DNA from: Asterochloris sp. CNOR1
Lineage: Eukaryota; Chlorophyta; Trebouxiophyceae; Trebouxiales; Trebouxiaceae
Direction: 5' to 3'
Assembly (NCBI GenBank): GCA_963969365.1
Contig: OZ017756.1
Location: 1,984,001-2,048,000, forward strand
DNA: 64,000 bases
Shown: positions 24,001 through 36,000 of the stretch, in pieces
How positions within the stretch are numbered: the stretch's first letter is position 1
Layout: each line of letters begins with the position of its first letter
Translations under genes and position numbers: made by a program
Notes under the pieces: model-generated
Databases searched by the model: none
What the model saw: the letters and a program-made list of their open reading frames with translations, nothing else
Told to the model about the DNA's origin: nothing

Positions 24001-27000
24001 CAAGGGGACCAAACAGCTGCTTGGAGACAAGCTCTGCAGAAGACGCCAGACGCAGCAGGGTGGGATACAGTTGCGCCAGGATGTTGTGGAACCTGCAGCA
24101 ACCACAGAGAGCAACCATTGCTGCTGAAAGAACCATTTTGGTGGAGTCAGCACAAGTCAGTACGGCCTGCAGGCCAGTCAGGCGTCATGCGACATGAAGG
24201 CGCCCCCAAGAATCGAGACAGAGGAAACTTGCGGAGCCTGCAGCAGCCACACAAAGCACTCAGGCATTGTTTGTGCAGGTGTGTCGTGTAGAAGTGGCCG
24301 CCAGATGAACTAAGGCACGTGGCCAGCACAAGTTGCACTTCCCTTTTGCAGCCACATAGGGCCACTCAGCTTGGGGTTCTTCATCGCCCCTTCAGATGAT
24401 GTCAGGGCTATGGTTGCCTGCTGACAGGGGCGTGTGAGGGCTGCATGTGCCACTGGCATGCAAGCAGAAGCTGCAGGCAGGGTAGTGTTGCTCCGGACAG
24501 GGCGCACTTGGTGGGGGCAGACTTGAAGTCCTCCTCATCCTTTCCGAGGGGCCGTTTGGCATTGATGCCTGCAGCCAGGCGCCCCACTGTGAGATGCTCT
24601 TCTCATGGACAGCGGGTAAGCAGCCCCAGTAGCTTGCTGACATTGCGCAGATGATGCACATGACACGGCGAGGTGCCCGCCGCCACAGCCCATTACCATG
24701 GCAAGTCTTTCTGATCAAACAGCTGTGACTGGGAGCAGATGGCGCAGAGGCACAGCGGCTGCCTGACCAATGCCAGCTGCCAGCAGGAGAGACAGAAAGC
24801 GAAGAGGTTGCATGCGGCCAAGATGTGCCCAGCTGCACGCTTTTTGTAAAGTGGTGGATGTAAGCAGATGATGCAGAATGCAATGCAACATTTGGCTCAC
24901 CAACGATCCACAACGTCACTGCGTGCAGAAACTCGTTTGCAGCCACTCTGGTGGCTCGGTCCGAGTGCTGTTCTGCCAGGTATGCTGCCTGCATCATGCA
25001 GGCAAGCAAAGATACAGACGCTCCTGATTACACATCGTTTGACCCTCACAGCAAGGCCATGTCTGCTTTCCACCAGAGTGCAAGACCGGCCGACTGGAGG
25101 GTCGGTGCAGCCCTTGATGTCAGGAATCAGGCTAAAGGCCACCTGAGAAGCTCACAACCCAGCCATCAAAGGCCTACCCGTCTTTTTGGATGCCACTCTT
25201 CCCAAACATAGCCTGTCAGAGCACACACTCGGAGTTACGCACCGCTGACAACACAGGATGCCATAGAGAGGAGGCACACAGCCTGGAGCTCACTCTGGCG
25301 GCACACTGACCAGCCCAAAGCTTGGCTTCAGAGTAGTTAGACTGCGATTCCACCACAAAGGCTGAAGCTCTCGAGGGATACTGGCTAGCCCAGACTGTGC
25401 TTCGAATGTCAGCAGAATAGACCTCTGCAGGCCAAGGCAGATGCTCACCCTGGGCAACACACAGTCCAGCCACAGAGTGGCCTCCTGGTCTCCAGGGAAC
25501 GGGACGCTGATGCCCAGCTTGTCCTCAGGGTCCCATCTGGCCACAATGTCAGGGGCAGCATGTGGCACAGCCTGCTGTAACCCTGCTGGGGGGGAGACCA
25601 GCACCTCCGCCGCACCGCCCATGCGCCCCAGCCAGGCCTGGATGCGCGGCTGCAGTGCGCACAGACCCTGCATGGCAAAGCTGGGCACTGTCAACATCTG
25701 TGCTCCTGCCTGTGCGGCGCCTTGCCAGGCAGCAGCCAGGTCTAGCACAGGTCTGCACCCCTTGCAACGCCCATTTGAACCTGCTAGGCGCTGGTGCCAA
25801 GCTTCTGTGCAGGGGCCCTGCATGGGGAAGCAGAACACAGCACATTGAAGCCATGCATGTGGCGCCCTGCCAGGGCAACAGCCAGGCTGTTGGCAGAGCG
25901 GCAGCTCCTGCGTTCCCCATGCCCTGGCCAGGCCTTGATGCAGGGCTGTGATGTGAGCAGGTTTTGCAGAGGCAGTCAAGAGCATCGATCAACACTGACT
26001 CAGGCAGCACATTGCCCGTCAGCACAGCACCTCTGCAGTTCATGCACTGCAGCCAGGCGCGACTGTGGAAATGTATGTATGTGTGCACCCCTGAAGGGGC
26101 ACCAGCACATCTATCAGCGCTGCTGACTGATGGTAAGAGGCTGCAATGTGTGCCGGCGTTGCAAAGACAGGTGCAGCTGTGCAGCACCAGCCCATGCCAA
26201 GAAACACCCATCAGTTTTGCCCAACTGCCTCAAGACACGTGCCGCAGCAGCAGATGTACAGCCAGGGCGCACCCTTGTGCCACACCTTCAGAAAGAAGGG
26301 TCTTGCCGCGGCTCTCTGCATGGATCAAATTTAATTAAATTGTGACATGGTGTGCATCCTTTGCACCTGTGACCTGTCTCTCTACTTATACTGCCATCCA
26401 GCCTCCAGTCGACATACACAGTCTGCTGCAGACACTAAGCATGCGGACTACCACCTCATGCTGGGCTGAGCAGCATGCACATCTGCCAAAGGACACACCT
26501 GCATCTTGTCTGTGTGCCTCTGCTGCAGGCTGATCTCCTGCTCCTGCAGCGTTCTGTTGTACTCTTCCTTGGCTGCCTTTGCAGCCTCAACAGCATCCTC
26601 ATCTGCCTGCGGCTCCCCTGCACCTGCAGTGGGCATGCGCTTTCGTAAAACACAAAGGGGAGGGTTTGTGCCTCTGATGATATGTACCTGCAGTGGAGGC
26701 TCCTCCCAGCTCTGCCTCAGCAGCATACCCCCGATCACCCCGTGGCTCCCTGAGCCTTTGTGAGCCTGCATTGATTGAGAAGGAGGCAGCAGTTGCGCCC
26801 CCTGTCAGCGGGCAGCCAAGGCAGACACACACCCGGAATCCCCTGCGCCTGCAGCAGGTGCATGAATTTGGAGCCTTGGCCACAGTGAGGCAGCACTATT
26901 GCCTCCCCTGTGTGTAATTTAAAGGCAGGCAATGGCAGCATGCGCAGCACCTCTGGCACCCCTCCGCCTGCAGCAGGCAATGGCAGTGCAGTGAAGTGTT

Positions 27001-30000
27001 AGAAGGACCTCTGGCTGCCCTGCCCATGCAGCAAAAATGCGCTTTGTGAGACACATCCAGGGAATGCAGCCAGTGCCACTGAAGATGTGCCTGCAGTAGA
27101 GCTGCTGCTATCTTTGAACCCCTCAGGATGGGGCAACCCCTTGAGTTCCCCAAGCATGCAGTGATTGTTGCAGCGTTCAACAGCAGAAGCAGGCAGCGCT
27201 CTCATGAGGTCTGCACAGCGCCGCCGCATGCAGCTGCTGCATGAGAGCCAGGCAGTGCACACCTTGATTGGAGCGATGCTGGCAAGGTGGGCTCACCTTC
27301 AGTGGTCTCCTCTGCAGTGCCGTCCCGGCCAGCACTCCAATCTGTCACCTCAGACAAGAAGGGTTCCAGCGCAGGAATGATGGCGGGCGCCAACTCCTGC
27401 AGCACTGTCTGGCACCTATGAGGACACATGCTGCAGTTTGCAAGATCATGCAGACGTATGCTGGTGCAAATGCATCGAGCACAGAGCAAGCAGTCAGCAC
27501 AGGATATGTCCTGACGCCCATCAGCATGATGACAAGGCAGTGTCATGACAAGGCAGTGTCACCTTCAGGGCATCTGGCTGCTGCTGTTCCCACTGCTCCA
27601 GAGCACTCACAGTCACCTCAGCCAGTGCTGGCAGCTGCAGGCCCAGCTGCAGGCCCAGCTGGAGGGGCTCCCTCAGACTCTGCAGCGGCACCTGAGGGTC
27701 AGCAAGCTGCTGTTTGGCACACTCCCTCAGACTCTGCAGTGGCACTTCAGGTTCAGCAAGCTGTCTCAGACTCTGCAGCGGCACTTGAGGTTCAGCAAGC
27801 TGCTGATCAGCACGCTCCCTCAGACTCTGCAGTTGCACTTGAGGTTCAGCAAGCTGACAACTCAGGGGCTTCAAGCGTGATGGCTGCACAGGGTAGGCAG
27901 CATGTGCTGGACGTCCTGCATGCTAAAGAGCCCCAGCAGCCAAGCCAGAGGCTTCCAAGACAGCAGAGACTGCACAGCACAGGGTCTGTTTGACTGGGAA
28001 CGGTGCCTGTGGGCAGTAAGCTCTGCAATCCTGTGCTGGCATGCCAGAAGCAGCAGCTCAATGTGAGCGCAGACCGCGACTGCATCAACAGTAGCATGTG
28101 GCAAGCAGCTGCAGTTCAGTACTGGTTGATGGCTTCAAGAGCATCAGAGGTAGCTTCGAAATAGGTGTATAACGCACCTTGGCACTGCCATCCTTGCATG
28201 CTTGCACCTCAGCGGAAGAAAGGGCGGGCCTGTAGGAGCGCACAGGTGCAGGCACATACCTGTGCTGGCATGACTGCTGCAGGCGCAGCTAGCAGAAGCT
28301 CCAGACATGCCTCCAGAAGGTCATCTGTGTACCGCCGGCATGCTACCTTCGCATCTTGCAGGAAGTCTGACAGCACTGTGAGCAGGGTGTGCAGGGCCTG
28401 CTCTGCGTCTGTGCCCAGGCCCTCAGCTTTGCCTGCAGGTCGAGCAACAAAATCAAATACACAACCAGTCCTCCTGCTGTTACAGCCACAACCATGTATT
28501 TGTCCCACTGACACAACTGCAGCGTAGAGGGAGCCGCATCTTGCACGCAGCACAGGGCGCAGGCTGCGGAAGTCTTCTGTCTGCTGCCATGCGCACAGCA
28601 GCTGCCAGCAGATGAGAGGCTGCAGAGTGGGTGCGGTGCCTGACCTGAAAGCTGCAGCACGCCTCCCTCTGCTGCCATGCGCACTGCAGCCGCCAGCATC
28701 CGATAACAGCCGCTGAGCATGCGTCTGCGCTCTGTGGCAGCCACCAGTCCTATGCACGTCTGAGGTGCCCACTCCCTGCAGGCTACATGAGTTCTAGAAG
28801 CAGTGGGTACATCCTGAATTCCTGTGTTGGTAAAGGGAAAGAGCCATACAACTGCCACAGCCACTGCAGCAGCAGCAGCTGCAACACAAGAGCTACATGT
28901 ATGATTGAGCGCATGCTGATTCTGGCTGCATTGTGGTGTCTTGTCATCCAGTCAATAACAGAAGGTGGGGACAGTCCCCGCTTGGCCGCTTCACCTTACC
29001 TGAACAGGTCTGCACCGCAGGCAGGCAGCAGGGCAGCAGTGAACCCTGATAGGTTGAGGAAGACTTGCATGTCTGCCATGCTGCGAGGTTGCACAATCAC
29101 TCCAGCAGCTGCAGCATCAGTCTGTGTCTCAAGATTCGGCGCCTGCAGGCAATGGTCAAAGTCTCCTCTGCATGACCCTTTGCATGGTGGAGCATTGGAT
29201 CATGGATGCTGCATATTGCAGCCCAGCCACTTGAGCTCAGGAGCGCTTATGCCAGGCTGTGTCCCACTTGCGCCAGGCAACTTCTGTATATGTCCAGTAT
29301 ACATACCACACTGCAGCTTGATAGCTGTCACAGGAGGCCTCAAGGCAGGTGCCAGCAACGACCAGGGGAGCAGCAGCAGGGCAGGATGTGCTGTGCACAA
29401 CTCGTAGCCACTCCTGTGCTGCCAGATACCTCAGTGTGTCTGGGTGTGCCTCATTGTGGGACAGGCAGCACTGCCCACCTGATTGGGATCTGCCACCTGC
29501 ACAAGCTGCAGGTCCAACTGCTCGATGGTGTCCAGCACACTCTGCAGTATGGATCCATAGACAGCCCCCTGCAGCGCCTGCATGCCGCTGCCTGCCAGCT
29601 CAGCAGCGCTGCTGGCCTCAGCATGTATGCCTTGGCTGCTGCCGGCAGCAACTCCCCGCTCAGTGTCAAGGTTGCTGCTGGTAGCACCAGGCGTTGCAGG
29701 TGTGGCAGGCCCAGCAGCTGCCGTGCTGGCTGCATCCTGTAGCAGCACCAGCCACAAGGGCAGAAATATGCGCCATGCAGGTATCTCCTCATCAGCTGTG
29801 GCTGCGGCTGCAACATCACCTGCATACAATGGTCTGATCGTGAACCATTGCTATGGCCATAATTCAGAGTCAACCGTGGGACGCGGCATGCACATGAGGT
29901 GGGGAGCTACAACATCCTGAGAGCCACAAGAGAGGGCCCCACCTTTGAGGAGAAAGACATGGCGCAAGCAGGGTACGACAGGCTGAAACCATAGGCTTGG

Positions 30001-33000
30001 CAGGCAAGTCTGCAGCACTTGAGGCAGGCGATGCAGGCCTGCAACTCTTGAGCACCCTGTTATAGCCTGTTGCTGTGCCGGCCTCACAGCGTGCGCAAAA
30101 AGCATCAGCAGGCAGCAGCAAGGCCGTCTGGCAGTTAAAGTTGAAGCTTCCCTGCCTGATCTGCTCCATAGCTTGAGAGGCAATGGTGATGCACCTGCTC
30201 CAGCCTTGGGCTCCACTGGCCTCAGTTTGTGCAGCACAGGCAGGCAGCAGCACTGCTGTCAAGCGCTTTGCACCTGATGATAAGGGCCATGTATGCACCA
30301 GGTACTGGCATGCAGGCCTGCAGCTCTTGAGGCAGGCATGATGTGGCTCACCTGCGGTGGCCTGTGTATCTGGTGGCCTCACTGTGTGTGCAAGCAGCAC
30401 GTTGACCAGGCGCGAAACCAATGTCTGCACAACAAACGGCTTGTTGGCAATGGCCTGCAGAAGCGCCCTCATGGCTGCCTGGGCACGCCTTTTGTACACA
30501 GGCCACATGCGCTGGTAGGCCCCTGCAGCACCACACAGCAGACTCAAGGTGACATCATTGGGAGGGACCTGCCATCAACAACGCCTTCATTCTGGCCACT
30601 TCAGGTGCACAACATTGTGGATTTGAGAAAAGGGGTACTGTTGGGATGCAGGATGCAGAAATGGGCTGCGTTCGTTACGGAAGCTGCCCCTGCTGAGGGT
30701 CAAATATGCTAACAGCAATGAGGAGTGCCAGTCAAATGACAGACGAGGCGGCTCTGCCAGGTCGTGTAAGGTACATGGCAGCTGGCCACGTCTGCCCTCA
30801 TGTCATGACCCTCACCTGCCAGCCTGTCGATCAGGGCCACGCACTGCTGCAGCGTGCTGTCAGACACGTCCTCCAGGTGCAGCAGCACTGCAGCTAGTGC
30901 CTCCAGCAGAGCTGCCTGCACCACATGGCCAGCTGAGTGTGACATACCTGAAGCTGTCTCACACCCCACCAGGTTCCTGCAGCAGCTGACCTGCACAATG
31001 CTCTCACCGTTATGCCTGGCAAGAATTTTGTGACCCCGGCCCCACCCTTATGGAGCACTTACAGTCCCGTGAGACTGTACTGGCAGGCACAAGCGGCAGT
31101 CATTGAGGCACCTCAGCACAACATCATGCAGCCTGCAGCTGACAAACTACACCTCACTCCCAACACACAAGATGTCTGTAATGCTGTGAGCACAGTTGGG
31201 CGTTATGCAGTGGGGCTGCCATGAGCATAAGCCATGAAGGGTGCCTGCAACAACATGCTGCAGGCTGACAGTTGAGGCCTCACATCATAAGTTGCGCGAT
31301 AGGAAGCTTCGTCGGTGCTGAGCTGTGCCTCAAGCTGGTGCCTCTGCAGGTGCCTCTCTAGGTGCTGCAGGATCTGCACTACACCCTGCGCACCAGTGAC
31401 AGCATCATGCATCAGCAGCACTACCCTGTTAGCATGTGAGTCCTTTGCCAGCAGGGGACCATTTCCTGCCCACACCGTTGCATTCCTTGCAATACATGAG
31501 GGAGCACAGCATGCAAACCAGAATGCAGTACACATCATCAGCTGCCTCAACACGGACTTAAACATCACAATGTGCTGTACACCAGGATGGCAGCACATAC
31601 GGCTACAATGAGTGGCACCACATGGCATGGCTCTGCGTGTCTTGATGCTCTGGGATGCCACCGCGAAGCTTTGGGCAGAGGGCTTGACCTAGGTCCCTGT
31701 GCGTACGGGACCCAGGGGTCCTGCACAGGCCCATGAAGCTGTGCCAGCGCCATGTGCCTTCACCTTGTTGCCCTGGTAGCGGTGAGTGGCTCCAGCCAGC
31801 TTCCCCAGCACCGTGATTGCCATGTAGGCATACGAAGGCTTGCACTCTGGGTTGTTCAGGCCCTGCATCCATTTGCTCTGTGCTGTGGTGGCTGACCATG
31901 GGGTGCATCACACCCACTGGGCGCCAGCAGACAGACAGCGGGCAGACAAACCTATCCTGCGCCAGCAGGCACCTGCTCCAAAGCAGAGAGATGCCACTCA
32001 CATGCTGGCAGGCACCATGCAACTCATGTTGGCCCGCCTAAGTGCATTGGGTGTAGAATCAGCATACAGCAGCTCATGTCAGTGTTACCCGAGCCACAAG
32101 CTGCCTGTGCCAAGGCAGACAGCGTGCAGCTTGCAGCTCAGGCCGGGCTGGCGTCAATAGAAGCTGCCAGCAGCTGATGCAGACAGCAGGGGTGGCACTC
32201 ACATTGAACAGTCCATGCAGGAGCTTAGTATGCATCTGCTGGAGGCTCAGGGGAGCATCTTCCAGCAACATCTGCTTGGCCACCTGCAAAACAGGTGAAC
32301 GCAGGACTTGTGTACGGATTACTCAAGGATAAGGCACAGATACGTCATTAGGGCCGCACACACCAATTTTGGGTGGTGAGCAGAACAGAGGACCATAGCA
32401 ACGCGAGCACTGCAAATGCTTGTTGAACGTCCACATGAGGCCTTGACAAATGCTATACCATTCAAGTGCGGGTGGCCCAGCTGCTGCAGGCTGTTGACCT
32501 GGACAGCCAGGTCGTGAAACACCTGCCAGGTGAAGGCCCGAAGAACTCTTGCCTTGCCTTGTGTGTGTTGTGCCAGCTCGGCTGGTCAAGCAGCCAGCAG
32601 AGTCTCTGGGACTGTCTCAAAGCATTGTGAAGTCTTGTGGGAGACCCTCACCAGGTGCAATGCAGAGAGCCCTGTAGCATGATCTTGCTATGGCTTGCCT
32701 GGTCAAGTACTGCCAGTAGAGCCTCCAGGGACTGATCCCTGACTTGCTTGTTGGAGTGCTCCTCCCTCAGGCTGTTCAGAGTGTTGACCACGTCCCACAC
32801 GTCCTGCACCAGCCTGTCTGCAAACAGAAATGCCTGCAGCAGCAAGCGAAGGGATCTCTGCTCTGAATCATCCTGTCTGCACACAGAGATGCCTGCAGCT
32901 GGAAATGATCAACTGCTGCTTGAGACCAGCCTGTCTGCAGACAGGGACGCCTGCAGCAGCAAGAGCTGTTATGAGCACAAGTCAGCCGCAGCACCCAGGC

Positions 33001-36000
33001 TGGCAGCAAGCATCGGGTACCCACATATGGACAGCGCTAGAGCTGGCCTTGAGGCGCCATGACTTGACTGAAGAAGGCACCACCTTGACTGCAGCACAAA
33101 GCAGTAACGTCAAGGTGCGTCCATAAGATAGACACAGCTGTGCCCACCTGGGCGCCTGAGGAAAGGCAGCCTGGCATGTCAGGGGCACTCGGCAAAAGTG
33201 CATAGCTGTGCCCACCTGACTGGACAGCAGGCGGAGACAGGCCCGCACTCCATTGTAACGCGTCAGCGTTCTGGCTGTGCGCAGCATACTCCTGATATGC
33301 TCATACACCAGATCCGCTGCATCCTGCCCAGCTGATGCCTGCATGAGCACGGGGAAAGGTCGGCAGGGGTGTGAGTACCTGTTTGCTGCATGTGACATGG
33401 AACAGCACTGACTTACTGGCTCAACTGGCTTGGCTTTGTGACAAAGTTGCCCTGAGCCGGGTGAGGGGGCAGCCTTAGCAAACTGCATGCAGATTTGCAA
33501 TACAAGGCTCCTGCAGACCTGAGCAGCAGCCTGTTATGTACAGTTGACTCACCTCGCACTGGTTCAGCGCATTTGACAGGCCGGATAGTGCACCAGCTAT
33601 GTAGTCTGCTGGCAGCTTCCTACGGCCAGCATCCCTGAGCACCGCCTTGCAGCGGTTCAGCAGCGCTGTGCAGGTCAGTGGGGCCTTGCGCGGTGGGTTT
33701 GGTAGCTGCTGTGCCGCCCCAGCCTGGAAGGTCTGCATTGCCAGTTGCCCCATGTGCACACTCATAATGGCAGACAGGAAAACCACTGGATGTGGCTGGC
33801 AGGCTGTATGCCACACAGAGGGCTCAGATTGGGCGGCAGATTGCAAGGCATGTTGTCGACAGCCACCAGCATGAATGCACCCAAGACACATGGCAGCCTA
33901 CACTCACATTACATGCAGCATGGACCAGGGCAGTGAGAACAGAGGGGCTGCTTGTTGCACTCGCACGAACAGAGGAAACACCCTGCCGGCAGCAGCCCAC
34001 TCGCCCTGGCGCGGCCAGCCTCATGGACAGCTAGAAAGAGGCCAGCCTGCCTCAGGGCCATGATGGCACACGCCTGGGAGCTGCGGGGTTGGGAGGGAGG
34101 TGCGCAGCACACCTGCCTGCCTCAGGATCATACAACAGCAGGCATGCATACCGTCTAAGGCTGGAGTGCTGGGTACAGAGATGGTGTGCATTCCAGCAGA
34201 GCAGCCCACAGCAGAGGTCTGCTCCAGCAGCAGACGCTGCTCAAACTCGTTGTCTTGCAGGGCTTCGCCACTCCATTAGGCAGCGTGCAGCTTGACATTG
34301 CCGGCCAGCACGCCATCACAGAGCTGCACAGGACAGCTGTCCATCTCAAGGGAATGCATCAATACGCAATCATGCAGCGGTTGAGCGGCCAAGCCATCTG
34401 CTTCAGAACCACCTCAGGAGTGTGCTCCAGCAGCAAGCCCAGCACTTGCAGCACATCCCCCTTCACTCCATCTGCCAGCTTGGTCTGCGTGCTGGTGTTG
34501 TCATAGGCCCTCATCAGGGACGCCCCAATCTCAGCACAGGCCTGTGCGCTGGGCAGGCCTGGCAGGTGCCACTCCAGCACCGTCTGCAGGCAGCCTGCAA
34601 TCTCACTGTCCAACTCTGCGCAGTTGCAGACCGCTGTTGATGATGCCAGTATTTCGGTTGAAAGAAGTGCAGGGCACCAGCACATAGCTGTTGTACTTTC
34701 CGCATCTGGCAAGGCACAGCCCCCATTGTACAAGCGTGCTGCAAGATCAGGGATGAAAGGTGCAGCAGCTCTGGGGTCACTGGGAATTCCAACCAGTGGC
34801 CAGCATGTTGTTGCCCCGCGCAGACTGCCCCAGGCTGCCAAAGCAGCTGCCCTGCTGCACCAGCTACTATCCACCAGGGGCGTGAGTGGCACCAGCTGCT
34901 GCATCTGATGATCATGCGGTTATCACAAGATTGCAGTACCTCCAACAGTCCCAGCGCCTTCCTCCTAGCCGCAGCCAGCTCCAGCTTCTTGAATCCTGCA
35001 GTCCCCATGTCAATGAGGACTGCGGCATGGCGGCCCCCCACTACAGGGCCTGCTGCCTGCAGAAGCTTGTCCAGCAGCTGGTATACCTGCTGCAACAGCT
35101 TGTCCGCCTCCTTCTCCGCCCCTGCAGGCATGGAAATGGGGTGTCCTGTGTCTCGACACAGCACAAGTGCCTTGTTTAGCAGCAGAGCTTGCAGTGAATG
35201 GTATCTGCAACTCTGCAGAGTGTCAACCCATCTCTCCTTTTGCACCAGTCCTGCAAGAACGGACGGCGTCAGTGTCAGTCTTGATCTCAAACAACTGTCT
35301 GATGCACATGTCCAGTGTTTGTGATTGTCTAGCATCTGCCGACGCGTCCAGGACAGCTTGTCTAGCTAGTCTTATCCGCTCCAGTACTGCAGACAAGGGT
35401 GCTTGGTGTCAGCTGTATTGTCGGCCTGGGAGCACCCTGGTTACGTCCTGCTGAATCTGTCCCATGCTGCCAGACGGAGGGGTAGTCTCGGTGCTCTCTG
35501 GTGCCTTGGCACTGAGATCGCCCTACAAATACAGGCCCCTGCCGAACCTGGTCAAGAGAATGCAGCTTGTCTGGCTCCTTCTCCTTTTGGCCTATTCCCA
35601 TGGACAGAGTGTCTTGTTGTCCAAGGTTCTTCAGAGTCCTGTGGCACTGCTGCTGCAAGGTGCATCAGCCTCCTGCTTGGCAGCAAGGGTGCCCCGGTGA
35701 CCGGGCCGATGAGTGTCCAGGCCGAGCCTGGCTGCTGCTGGCAGTCACACAGAGCAATCTGGGCATGAGCCACGCTTGAGTACAGGACACAACCAGGCAC
35801 AGGGGAACTGTCACAACCAGCAAAGCAGGAAGAAGAAGCTGCGGCAGCGCTCTGAATCTGCCAGGGCGGAGGCTGCTTATGCTCAGACTCCTCACCCTTC
35901 TGGGCCAGCCTGTCTCTATGCCAGCTTAGCAGCGCATCAAACGGCGCCAGCAGAATAGACAAGAGCAGGGCATAGTCGTGTGGCAAGACCCTGTCAATGA

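Noticed and set aside
27671-27862. Transposon-derived minisatellite
   Set aside because: Units are local, keep the coding frame, and match the start of the neighbouring DNA-PKcs exon; no terminal repeats or transposase seen.
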